Below are positions 24,346 through 34,149 of a DNA stretch of 64,000 nt, in pieces. This DNA comes from Anastrepha obliqua. Lineage: Eukaryota; Arthropoda; Insecta; Diptera; Tephritidae. Below the pieces are notes generated by a model, which did no database searches, had not been told where the DNA came from, and was given only the letters and a program-made list of their open reading frames with translations. Each line of letters begins with the position of its first letter. The first letter of the stretch is position 1. The translations under genes and the position numbers were made by a program. The DNA is taken from positions 26,497,792 to 26,561,791 of the forward strand of contig NC_072892.1 of assembly GCF_027943255.1 (NCBI RefSeq). Direction: 5' to 3'.

Positions 24346-24830
24346 CTAATGGTGGTAATCATAATTTTCATGAAATATATTGCGTATAATAAATATTATA
24401 AGCCCATGTAATGCAGTTTTTTAGAATCAAATTGGTTAAATAGTTTCTAAGTTATGGCGGTCACGCTTCCATTAGACTGAAAGTAAAAAAAATTTAAATG
24501 TTTTTCTCGTGCTGCTTGATCTTTCAAACGCAAAAGAGGCCTTCTTCCCTTTCTTTTGCCACCTCCAGAAGATATCGTGCATTCCGGGTTGGAGCATTTG
24601 TATTCATTCGTGCGGTAGTGAGCGGATCTCCTGGAACATTATTCCCTGCGCGCTGTCTCCCTGGTTGTAAAGCTCATACAGCTCATTGTTGCCTCATTTA
24701 CGATATTTGCCTACACCGAAGCGGAAAGGCTTACACATCTTCCACAGAAGCTGAAAGTGACTGCTTAGAAATAGTGCCTTTGATGCGTCTTTGTTAACTT
24801 GCAAGTTCCAAACTCTTTTTCTTTGCCAGT
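24346..24830. other. Unassigned sequence
   Basis: It may contain the 3' untranslated part of the Tc1 relic on its left. No inverted repeat partner was found and no coding segment is recognised. Confidence 0.4.
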
Positions 24831-24834
24831 CTAT

Positions 24835-25838
24835 TGAAGAAAGCGTCTAACTGAACGGGTTCCCAGATCTGGGGAATACGGTGGCTGTGATATTATTAGT
24901 GTATTGTTTTTGTAGGGGCGATGTGTGAGCAGGGGCATTTTCGTGATGCAAGAGCCAATTTTTGTTCTTCCATAAATCCGGGCGTTTCTGGCGGATTGCA
25001 TTGCGCAAATTACGCATAACTTGCAGGTAATATACCTTATTGACCGTTTTACCCTGTGGCAAGAACTCATGATGCACAACTTTTACATTCGACCGAACTT
25101 GACGCGCTTTTTTCGGTCTTGGTTCGTGCGGCAGCTTTCATTGCGATGATTGAGCTTTGGTTTCCACGTATTCGTCACCAGTTATGATCCTCTGGAACAA
25201 ATTTGGGCCGTTGCGGACAGAGTCCAACATCTCATTAGCAATGTTCATGCGATGCTGCTTTTGGTCGAAATTGAGCAGTTTTGATACGAATTTTGCGGCG
25301 ATCCGTTTCATGCTCAAATCGTTGAAAAAAATCGAATGGCACGAGCCAATCGATATGTCTAGGTCCTCAGCAACTTCTCTAACGGGGATTCGGCGATTGG
25401 CCAATACCATTTTCTTCACTCTATCAATTTTTTCGTCTGTTGTTGAAGAGCTCGGGCGTCCGGAACGCTTTTCGTCGTTCACTTCTTCTCAGCCTTCTGA
25501 GAACATTTTGTATCACCGATAAACGTTGCTTTGGTCCAAAGTAGCTTCTCTATATTACACAGTCAACATTCGGAATGCATCCGCGCACCTAATTTTGTTT
25601 TTCACACAAAATTTGATGTAGGTTTTTTGATCCATCTTTTTGAATAGGTAAAAATCGAAGACGAGCCGAAACACGTGCTAGCAAAGCAGCTGTCAACAAT
25701 TAACAGAACATTTAAAATGGCCGAACTCGTCGGCATGAGTGAGAGACATGAGTACCAACATATCGCCACAAAAAAATCGAAATTCGAATATACATAACCT
25801 GTGAAAATTCAAAATTCGCAATACTTTTTGAACACACC
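24835..25838 (-). mobile_element. Mariner relic, 3' truncated
   Basis: A mariner transposase starts at 25635 (MDQKTYIKFCVKNKIRCADA). It runs through two stops to VNDEKRSGRPSSSTTDEKID, VREVAEDLDISIGSCHSIF and the linker FVSKLLNFDQKQHRMNIANE. IITGDEYVETKAQSSQ keeps the first Asp but lacks the W-V-Y-G segment. VNKVYYLQVMRNLRNAIRQK and WLLHHENAPAHTS follow, with the second Asp changed to Glu. It ends just after PPYSPDLG, before the third Asp. The 5' end CGAGGTGTGTTCAAAAAGTA lies at 25819-25838 beside a TA. The 3' inverted repeat is lost. Confidence 0.85.
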
Positions 25839-26196
25839 TCGTAAAAATTCTATGTTTTTTTATTTTTGTAAAATAAATCAATCAACTAGCAAAAGAAAAT
25901 GATTGAAAATCATTATTTTTCCGGCCCCTGACTAACCCTTAACCCCTGAAGAGAGTAGAATGACGCAATCAGTGGCTGAATTAGAGCACAAAAGACGGAT
26001 CACTTTCACAGCTTAATATCTTAATATTGTTAGTTCTTCAACTAAGGAACCAAATATTTTTTATTATGTAATTAAATTTATTTCTAAATATATTTAGCAC
26101 TTTATTGCTAAAGACCATATTTTGCTTCCATATTTAACTGATAAAATATATAAAAGTGAACCTACCTTAAAGCCTATAATTTCACTATCAAATCAT
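25839..26196. other. Unassigned AT-rich sequence
   Basis: No coding segment or repeat was recognised between the mariner end and the hAT-like element. Confidence 0.4.
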
Positions 26197-26613
26197 CTTT
26201 CGAGTCGGTGTGGGATTATTTTCGAATAATATTCGAATAAACATTATTCGAATAAAACGAATAATACTATTCGTTTCAAATAATTCGAATAGTTCATTAT
26301 TTGAATACCTCACTATTCGAATACCTCACTATATATTCATTTACATCAGGGAGAAAATGCTTTTAAAAATATATATTACAAATTACATTGGCTTCTCATG
26401 GTGCATGCACTTGTACATAAACCGATTAGTAGTCCGCTAATCTAAATAAATATTTACCAAAAATATTCGAATAGTGAAGTATTCGAATAGCATTATTCGA
26501 ATAAACGAATAAAAAATTCGAATAAATATTATTCGAATTACGAATACCTCTCGAATAAAAGATTTTATTATTCGAATAATTTTTATTCGAATAGTCCCAC
26601 CCCTACTTTCGAG
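26197..26613. mobile_element. hAT-like MITE built of ATTCGAAT motifs, 8-bp target duplication
   Basis: An exact 8-base duplication CTTTCGAG (26197-26204 and 26606-26613) flanks 401 bases. Ends are TCGGTGTGGGATTATT on the left and, inverted, TAGGGGTGGGACTATT on the right, matching at 13 of 16 positions. An 8-bp duplication and a (C/T)A-G-G-G-start are hallmarks of the hAT superfamily. Both subterminal regions are packed with ATTCGAATA and close variants (more than a dozen), so each can pair with itself and with the other end. The centre (26340-26460) is AT-rich and has no transposase, so the element is non-autonomous. Confidence 0.85.
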
Positions 26614-27894
26614 CCGCCCTTATTGGCAAACTCTACATATGAACAATGCGTTGAAGTTCAACCAGGCACTTAGTCCACAATAGCGAGCGGCTACTGTATA
26701 TGCTGTGAGCACCCCGAGCACTTGGGTTAAACTGTCAGCTGGGGTGCTGCTATATGCATCTTGCAAGAATACTCACATACGAATTCAAGTAAATGTATAT
26801 TTAAATATGTACACTTGCAAGTGAGTACCTGTATGTAAATGGCTCAATGCCGCCAGCTGAATGCGGTGTGCGTACACACACACATACATACATATGAACG
26901 TTTGACCATAAGCATAAGTACTCGTAAGAGCAGCAGTTGCAGCAACTCCTTGAGAGTTGCGTGCAAAAATGCATTGACAAACTGCAACAACAGCAAAAGT
27001 AATAGGGAAAACAGCAACAGCAGGCGACAAGCAGCAAAAACGTTAATCTGCCAATGCAACAAGGGCAAGAAGAAAATTATGATGATGACGTAGGAAGGTG
27101 GCAGAAGTCTATCCATACATACATACATAAAAATGGGCCTGCATGAAAAGTGAAGGGAAAATTGAAGAAGGTTCCTGCACTGTATACGCAATGAGACTCA
27201 CATGCATAGGTGTGCGTGTGTGTGTGTGTGTCGTTGGGGCAACAATTTTGAAGGCACTTCAGCAAACAGCGGCATACGCTGATTTTTGTATTCGTGTGTG
27301 TATGTGAATGTATTTACCTGCGTATGTGTGAAGTCTAAAATGTTTGTGTCGGTACCAACTGCCAGCAGGAGCAAAAACATTGTGTGCGCCACGCTGTTGT
27401 CGCTGTACCCGGGCGCAATAACAAAAGCCACTCTCTGACATTTAATGTTCAATGTCGAATACGATTGGCGGAAAGAAGCTGTGCCCATACATACAGAAAA
27501 CTCCTTTTTTTGCACGGTCTTTTTTATACGATTTTGACATAACATTAATAAATTTTCTTACACGAAATTTTCGATATTGCACGAATCTGAAAAAAACATT
27601 GTTCTAAACAAAAAATAATTCCTTAAAGGATGTCTTATGAGGTAAAGATTTTTCTTGCAATGCGTACATACATATTTCCATGAAATGCTGCAATAAGTAC
27701 AGCGTAGAACTAACAAAGAGCGACTGGAAACACTTTCTTACTCATGGCCCTGACATGGAGTGTGCAGTTAAATTTCAACGAATGTTTTGTGCAGTTGGAC
27801 ATCTAAAATCGTATAAGCATCTTGAGAAATCAAAAAAACGGGGGTATACAACGTACCCAAACTCTTTGAAAACTGGTTCAGCGTAGATCTACTG
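26614..27894. other. Unassigned sequence with microsatellites
   Basis: CATACATA-type repeats near 26870-26900 and 27114-27128, a TG repeat at about 27209-27231, and CAACAGCAA tracts (26980-27060) give chance open frames on both strands. No gene was recognised. The region resembles ordinary fly regulatory or intronic sequence. Confidence 0.45.
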
Positions 27895-28260
27895 TTACGA
27901 ATTTCGTTTCATCCACAAATTTTGTCTTCAAGCAATTTGAAGCAGGGAAAAAATGCGTTATATTCACTGACTTTTCGAAAGCATTCGGTTGAGTCAGTCA
28001 TAGTCCGGAGTTCTCAGAGGGCCCCGGACTCGAGATTATACGTATTCACATAAATTAGACATAATTGGAAAGGGCCCGCATTTGCAATTTTCCCCCAGGG
28101 CCCGGATATGCTCTCTACGGCCCTGAGTTGGGCACTACCACCCTCACAAAAATTTGTGAAAATAAAGACTTGGCGGTCATATTTAAATCGAAAATGTCGT
28201 TTTCTCAACATATAGGCTTTATGATTGCCAAGTCTACTTAGTCCTATCATAAGTTCTGCT
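27895..28260 (+). mobile_element. Jockey-like LINE RT remnants around a GC-rich insert
   Basis: NFVFKQFEAGKKCVIFTDFS followed by KAFG (about 27910-27990) is RT motif 3, where the first catalytic Asp sits in YTDFSKAFD. About 130 bases later LTKICENKDLAVIFKSKMSF and SQHIGFMIAKST match the RT thumb (usually IRDLGVIFDSKLSF). The YADD region between them is missing. In its place is a G+C-rich stretch 28000-28135 with GGGCCC motifs that looks foreign to both flanks. Confidence 0.62.
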
Positions 28261-28299
28261 GCAAGATATGAAATTATAATACTTTGTTTAATAAAGTTA

Positions 28300-29000
28300 G
28301 TTTTATTTAGTCATGTAAATATTAAAAAAAATGTTTAACTTCCATTCGAAACGATCAGCATTTGCTTTTACACAAGCCTTCAAACGATTAGGCCGCTCAG
28401 CTTTTACAGCACGCATGGTTTCCATGGTTATTGACGTAGCTGCTCTTCGACAGGCCATATTCTCCATATCCGACCACAAAGTGTCGGACTTGTGGACTTC
28501 CTCTGCGGGAACATTGTTGTTTAGCCACTGATGGGTGGTTTTTGTCTTATGGCCTGGAGTGGAATCTTGCTGGAAGAGCCAACGCTCTTTATTGAAGAAA
28601 GTACTGGTCAACTGCTTCACGACGCCTTCTAAGACACCCTCCTGGTACATCTTTGTCCCGGCCTGTACCCCTTCTTCGCAGAAATGAAGAAATGTAACGC
28701 CTTTACAAGACACTCCCCACCAAACCATTACTGGATGAACGTTTGGAACAAAATTTTTTGCGTCTTTAGAAGTTTTAGCATACATTTTGTAATTTTGCCT
28801 ATTCAAAACTTCTTCATCTGTGAAAAGAATATTTACATGGTTCGAACCATGCGAGGAGGACCCCTTTTTTCCTGTCTGTCACTTCAGACGTTTGGAAAAA
28901 ACTATTGGTCGTGCGGAAAACAAACATTCGTAAATCTCACTTGCACTTTCACCACACTTTTGTAATGCAATCACTGCATTGCGATTTTCCTTAGCGCCCC
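28300..29000 (-). pseudogene. Mariner-like transposase relic, DD37D (maT)-type layout, copy 2
   Basis: Reading leftwards from about 28998: GAKENRNAVIALQKCGESAS, a jump to MVRTM, then ILFTDEEVLNRQNYKMYAKT (first Asp kept). KDAKNFVPNVHPVMVWWGVS, GVTFLHFCEEGVQAG, GVLEGVVKQLTSTFFN and WLFQQDSTPGHKTKTTHQWL (second Asp kept) follow, then NNVPAEEVHKSDTLWSDMEN. The segment bearing the third Asp is missing at nearly the point where it is missing from copy 1 at 18.4 kb. The C-terminus AERPNRLKACVKANADRFEW is kept. Compared with copy 1, the middle DNA-binding part is also deleted. Confidence 0.82.
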
Positions 29001-29250
29001 ACTCCCCACTCACTGTGGAGATTAACAAATGAAGAACCCATCCTTAGGCAAATAAACGCAGAAAGATAGGATCACGAGAATGGCACTGGACTGGAAATCG
29101 CAAGGGAGTAGAGGTCGGGGTCGACCAAAAAACACAGCGTGAACTAGCAGATGCTGACATCACATCGAACGATGCACAATCAATAGCACAGAACCGTGCC
29201 CGATGGAAACGTCTTGTCGAGGCCCTATGCTCCCAAGCGGAGTGAACGAG
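29000..29250 (+). mobile_element. LINE ORF2 C-terminal fragment
   Basis: LTNEEPILRQINAER, MALDWKSQGSRGRGRPKNTA and, after a shift, ELADADITSNDAQSIAQNRA, RWKRLVEALCSQAE then stop. This is the terminal domain after RT in a LINE family of flies, related to the piece at 23.6 kb. It begins right where the mariner-like copy ends, so one probably inserted next to the other. Confidence 0.68.
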
Positions 29251-29912
29251 GAAAAAAATGCAGCATTATCTGGGATCCATTCTATGTATAAGGATGGGTT
29301 CATCTTTATTGAGAATTGAGAAGGTCAGAAACGTTTCACTAGATTTGCCATTTATTATTTCCTTCGTTGCCCTTGTAGTTTGCCTGCATATAAAAGTAAA
29401 CGCCTTCTGTTAGCATTCCCAACATTAGGAACGCGAAGAAAATATTCATAAGGTTTATAAGAGACATAGCCACGAATCAAATCAAATGCCACTTCTTACT
29501 GGAGCTAACACTTTTCAATCGTGCTACTCGCAAGCTTAGACTCAGCATTTCTATTCACCTTATTGGAAGAACTCCTTAGTTGTAATGAACCGCTTGCACG
29601 TTGTACCAGGCAGCCTAACCAGTTTTATACCAACTTAGACTCACGATTCCAACTCACGAGAGATTTTTAAGTAAATTTTTGTCTAATTTTTGGAGAAGTT
29701 AAAAAAATGGACGGAAGAAGTGTAGTTTTCTAAAAGGGGACTATGTTGAAAAAAAAATGGTGTCTTCATTTCTAACACGAATATTTATTGCACTCTCTCG
29801 TATTTAAGTTTTGAATTTGAAAATGAAAAAACTAGACAACGAAAAATCCGCTTTTGGTGGTTAACGAATGAAATTCTTCATTTGAATGAAATCCAACGAA
29901 TGGTGTGGGCAT
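29251..29912. other. Unassigned sequence
   Basis: AT-rich with no recognised coding segment. 29230-29400 may be LINE 3' untranslated sequence. Confidence 0.4.
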
Positions 29913-30012
29913 CTCTGCAGATGATAGCATTTTAAATCCACGAAAAAAAACTCGTACCCTTGCAATTAAGTAGCGAATAGTTGCGAAAGTAATTTTTATT
30001 CCTAATTTCAAA
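29913..30012 (-). repeat. Unknown dispersed repeat U1, copy 1
   Basis: On the minus strand this reads GAAATTAGGAATAAAAATTA, TTTCGCAACTATT, CGCTACTT and AAAATGCTATCATC in the same order and spacing as the two direct copies at 36.96 and 38.31 kb. I do not recognise the family. A MITE terminus starts 20 bases to the right. Confidence 0.6.
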
Positions 30013-30031
30013 TAAAATTTTTATATGTATA

Positions 30032-30058
30032 CAAGGTGGCGCAAAATTAATCACCCCA
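30032..30058 (+). repeat. CAAGGTGGCGC MITE family, solitary end
   Basis: CAAGGTGGCGCAAAATTAAT followed by CACCCC, preceded by TA (30030-30031). It is the outer end of the MITE family described at 38.5 kb. No partner end lies within the following kilobase, apart from the complete element at 31.15 kb, so this is a truncated copy. Confidence 0.7.
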
Positions 30059-31150
30059 TTGGTTTGTGGGCGCACAAGACTGATCATATAACAGACGAAG
30101 AGATGAATCGTTAGGTCTTTTACACAACTCTTATCCATAACCCCCTCTCCTCTATCCTTTCTTACCCGTTCTATCCTCCCAATGGTATCGCAAAGGACGG
30201 AATTTAAGCCGCTCGTCCAAGTGAGTGCTCAAGATACCTGAAATACCATCAAAAGTGGTTCAAATTGAATTGATGTCAACTTTCATATCCTTTAAATTTT
30301 AACGATAACAAGAAATTTTTGGGAGAATAAGTCAAATCGATACAGGAGTAAAAAAACGTAGGTGTAAAAACGTATTTGTATTGAGAAGTGTACTTACCTA
30401 AACAGAGGTAATAATGCAATATTTTTTAAGTAGTTTTATTTCATTAAGCTTGGCGTATAGAGAATCCATTTCTACATCATTCAACACTCTGCCAGAAGTG
30501 TATTTGTTTGCTCATCACACGCGTCTGATCGTAGTGGGCAAAAGGCCACTGCTGCACAAGAAATGCTGCCAAGCGAAAAATCCGCTAATAAAATGCATGA
30601 GCACGCCATTAAAGGGCCAATAATAAATAGTGAGTAAATCCATGTTGCGAGAGTGGAGTAGGCGCAAGCGCCTTTAGTGCAGTCATTAAGAAGTGGAAAT
30701 ATAACAAATTATCGAGGCGCCGAATCGAGGCAAAGTTAAAACTCGTGGGACAATCGTGGTGGAGCTGCAAAAAATAGAGTGCTGGGATAAATATAGAGAA
30801 AGTGCAGGGAATAGTAATATAGGGTGCCACAATATGAATGCACCTTTTATAATTTGAGAAAAATGCAGTACAAATTTAAAGAGTTCTGCAACAAGGAATT
30901 GTGGTTCCGTCTTTTGACGAGCTCTTCAATAAATTTGGCATTGTTCCGGCTGAATTTCATCAATGACACGCTGAATCTTGTTTTTCATTTGGCGAACTGT
31001 TCTTTTTGGAAGCGAATTTTAACGATTTCTATGCCTGAACCTCGATGTTGACACACTACAAGAGTCCAAAAACCAATGCCGTGTGATAGGCATACGAAGT
31101 TGCTAAATTCAAATTAATTCAAAACAAAGGGTTTGGCACATCCAATACTA
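30059..31150. other. Unassigned sequence
   Basis: No recognisable gene. A minus-strand reading near 31010-30840 looks vaguely transposase-like (KFIEELVKRRNHNS) but has no catalytic motif. Confidence 0.4.
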
Positions 31151-31153
31151 ACA

Positions 31154-31357
31154 CAAAGCGGCGCAAAATTAATCATCCAATCTGTTTTTAATAACTTTTT
31201 TACTACATAGGTACAAAAAAAAGAAAAAAATAAATTATTGTGAGCGATGGAAATCTTTGTTTTGGCTTTTACGCACTCCGCCGCTTGTCGGTTTGTAAAC
31301 TGTAGCGGTCTAGTTCACGAGTGTCACCGATAGAGTGACTAATTTTGCGCCACCTTG
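31154..31357 (-). mobile_element. CAAGGTGGCGC MITE family, complete copy (204 bp)
   Basis: Left end CAAAGCGGCGCAAAATTAAT and right end, inverted, CAAGGTGGCGCAAAATTAGT. Both ends are bordered by CA (31152-31153 and 31358-31359) where other copies have TA. The inside carries GAGCGATGGAAATCTTTGTT and the GTTCACGAGTGTCA segment shared with the 54.3 kb and 46.6 kb copies. Relative to the 46.6 kb copy it is inverted. It has no coding capacity. Confidence 0.8.
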
Positions 31358-31359
31358 CA

Positions 31360-32090
31360 AATGTGCTTAAGCCAATATTCAATGCATCCGCAAGTTATCC
31401 TACAAATGGAAGTTCCGGACAGGCATTGAAAAACAAGGTTTATGCGCCCCTAACTTTCAATAACCAGGAACTGCCTTGTAACCTCTTGCCTTTGCTTCAT
31501 AGCCCTTTATATGCCCATTTACCTAAAATGTATGATGAATTTGTTATTAATATTTAAATTAAATTTTTTTTTTATATTATATAATTAATAATACATTAAT
31601 TAATAAATTTTAATTACAATATAAATATTTATTTTTTTTAATTGTAAATTAATATCATCGATTTTGATTGGCTTTATAATCAGGGTAAAGAGTTTTTCGT
31701 AGTTTGAGGTAAAACGCCACTTGTTTTCCTTTGAGCTGACGTAAACTGGAATTTCCCTGATTCTTGCTTGATTTTACTTGATAGTTTGCTGATGGCAGAA
31801 TGCACTTTTGCTTAAGAAGATACTATTAAAAAGTAGTCCAAGGGCAAAATAATTTGCTTTACTAGAAAGTGCACACATTTGCACTATTTATAGAACTCGG
31901 CTTAATCCATTTCACTGCCTTAGACGCCTTCACAAAGTGTTTCCTGTCCACCTACTTTTTCATGGTCCATCGGAAGAATGAGTTGAAGTAGTCGATTGTG
32001 GTTTAATTTGATCTACGATGTGGATAGTTGACATCGCCAATACATTTCATAATACGATGACCGCACTTCATGAAACGGGTGTTTTTTTTT
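31360..32090. other. Unassigned AT-rich sequence
   Basis: Contains a long run of T/A (31556-31660) and no recognised motif. Confidence 0.4.
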
Positions 32091-32094
32091 TGCA

Positions 32095-32412
32095 GTAATT
32101 TACTTAAAAAAGAAAAAAATCTGTTCGCGAAGCTCATTGAGCGAATTGTTGAAGAAGAGGCTGCAATTTCGATTCGCCGTCGTTCTCAAATTGCTAGCCT
32201 TTGGAAAATTTTACGTAAGGATCTTGGCTTACACGCCTCTAAAATACAGCTCGTGAAGGAATTGAAGCCAAATGACCATCGTTTACGTCGCATTTTTGCC
32301 GATGTGGCTTATTTAAATTTATTGGAAAAAGTAATAAAAAATTGGACTGATCGGATGGACATGTAAATCGTAGCCGCGGTGGATGTCATATTTGCTGTAT
32401 ATCATATTCAAA
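32095..32412 (+). pseudogene. Tc1/mariner relic, internally deleted (kin of the 1.4 kb element)
   Basis: AISIRRRSQIA, SLWKILRKDLGLHASKIQLV and KELKPNDHRLRRIFADVA form the second DNA-binding domain of an insect mariner-like family. It then jumps to VIKNWTDRMDM and an SRGG-like end, the extreme C-terminus. The whole DDE catalytic domain is deleted. From memory this N-terminus and the catalytic fragment at 1.6-1.96 kb belong to one family. Inverted ends were not found. Confidence 0.72.
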
Positions 32413-32417
32413 AAATA

Positions 32418-32687
32418 TTGGGTTGGCAACTAAGTAATTGAGGATTTCACTCATAGATGGCATCAGTTGAATTTTTAGGTTTGCAGACGTGGTACAAATG
32501 TAAAACACATTTTGTTGTTTGATAGTTGGCAATTCAGCTGTCAATCAGTAAAAAAGTTGTTTGATCGGTTGCGTAGTTTTCATTTGGCGTTCGTTGAAAA
32601 ACGGAAAATCAAAAGGAACGTTTTCGTCATATTTTGCTTTTTTTATTTCCCCAAAGGGAAAATCGCATCGCAAGCTCATAAAAACTT
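32418..32687 (+). mobile_element. Irritans-type mariner, 5' end only
   Basis: Begins after a TA (32416-32417) with TTGGGTTGGCAACTAAGTAA, the typical inverted-repeat start of irritans-subfamily mariners. The 5' untranslated part and the N-terminus follow, with the start codon changed to ACG: TENQKERFRHILLF and, one base shifted, FPKGKIASQAHKNF. It stops abruptly where the Jockey-like LINE begins, so most of the transposase is lost. Confidence 0.82.
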
Positions 32688-32689
32688 TA

Positions 32690-34058
32690 AAAAGGCAGCT
32701 TCTATTCCTAATACTTCTATTCCTGCTCTGTCAGTGATGCAGCGAATTTATTTGCCGTTTTCCTTTCATCTAATTTCGTGTCTAATGAAGATATTTACGA
32801 AGAGCATTTGACAGCCATTCGCCATAATTTCTTGGGGAAATTGTCTTCTTCCATGGACTTCGGTTCACTTGTTCTATCAGATGATGATGTCATTGAGGGA
32901 TTGTTAAAGATTAAAAACTCTTCTCATTCGGATGTAGACGGGCTTTCTGTAACTTTGTTTAAAATTTGTTGCTCTTTGGTGCAACCTCTTAAACTCATTT
33001 TTAACAGATCCTTGGCGGAAGGAATATTTATCGATGATTGAAAGCTGACTTCAGTCACTCCTATTTTCAAAAGCGGTAATAAAAGCGATATTGCAAATTA
33101 CAGGCCAATTTCCAAATTATATACGGTATCTAAACTGTTTGAATGTGTTGTCAAAGACAATTTATATTTTAGCGTTAAACGCCTAATTAGTCCTAGACAG
33201 CAGATTTTGTAGTTGCAAGATCTACATTATCTAACTTATCCGCTTTTTCTGAAGATTGCCACGCAGGCTTCCAGAATGGTTTCCTAACTGACGCGATATA
33301 CACGGATTTCTCTTGATAAAATCTCACATACGATTTTAGTAACTAAATTGGCATGTCTCGGTTTTCACTCAAATCTTCTTGATTGGATTCGATCCTATTT
33401 AATAAAGAGATGCAGTACTGTAGTTATCGATGGAGTTTCTTCGAAACACCCTCTGGTGTATCTCCGGGTAGTATTTTATTACCTTTGCTATTTGTTTTGC
33501 TTATTTATGATATATTTTCGTGTGTCTCCTTTGCTAATTTTCTTCTCTATGCTGATGATCTAAAAGTGTATGCTGAAATAAGAAATTTTAGTGATTCAGT
33601 CGTCCTACAGTACGAGTTGAATAATTTATTTTCCTGGTGCCGTATGAATCGTCTCTTTCTTAATATTATATTAAAAAGTGTCATAAAATCACATTTTCTA
33701 AGCTTGAAAGCGCCCTTAATACCTCTTATCATATCAATTATAATATATATATCATACTTCGTCCGATGTGATAAAATATTTAAGGGTTTTCTTTGATACA
33801 AAGCTTAATTTTATCATGCATTTAAATTATGCCGTTTCCAACTCACTTGCTATGCTCGCTTTTGTTAGACGTCACACATCGTATTTCACTGACCCATATA
33901 CTCCTAAGTTATTATACTCTGCGTTTGTTCGGTCCAAATTGGATTATGCTGTCCTTATTTGGAGACCTTATCATGCAATAAATATAAATCAAGTGGAGAG
34001 GGTTCAACAAATTTTTGTGCGTTTCGCACTACATTCACTCAATTCTTCAGACCCGAAA
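32690..34058 (+). mobile_element. Jockey-like LINE reverse transcriptase relic
   Basis: Segments in order: DAANLFAVFLSSNFVSNEDI; DDVIEGLLKIKNSSHSDVDG; TPIFKSGNKSDIANYRPISK (RT motif 2); ISHTILVTKLACLGFHSNLL with DWIRSYL (motif 3); GVSPGSILLPLLFVLLIYDI (motif 4); SFANFLLYADDLKVYAEI with intact YADD at about 33550; and the thumb IKYLRVFFDTKLNFIMHLNY to LDYAVLIWRPYHAININQVE. No RNase H follows, as expected for Jockey. Stops and shifts (for example after EGIFIDD) break it. The 5' end cuts the irritans mariner and the 3' end runs into a SINE. Confidence 0.85.
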
Positions 34059-34059
34059 C

Positions 34060-34148
34060 AGAGGGGAGACCGCTATTGGAAAAAACTTTTTCTTCCATGT
34101 TCTCCGAATGGTAGTCACGTAACAACCCATTCGGCTACGGCGGACGCC
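34060..34148 (-). repeat. tRNA-derived SINE, copy 3 (head)
   Basis: The plus strand shows GACCGCTATTGGAAAAAACT, CTCCGAATGGTAGTCACG and CAACCCATTCGGCTACGGCG, so the minus strand carries the tRNA-like head with the A box (TAGCCGAATGG). The B box region is deleted. Confidence 0.75.
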
Positions 34149-34149
34149 A

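Noticed and set aside
26839..27545. Open frames of 60-115 codons on both strands
   Set aside because: They are translations of CATA, TG and CAACAG tracts, with no domain and no consistent frame.
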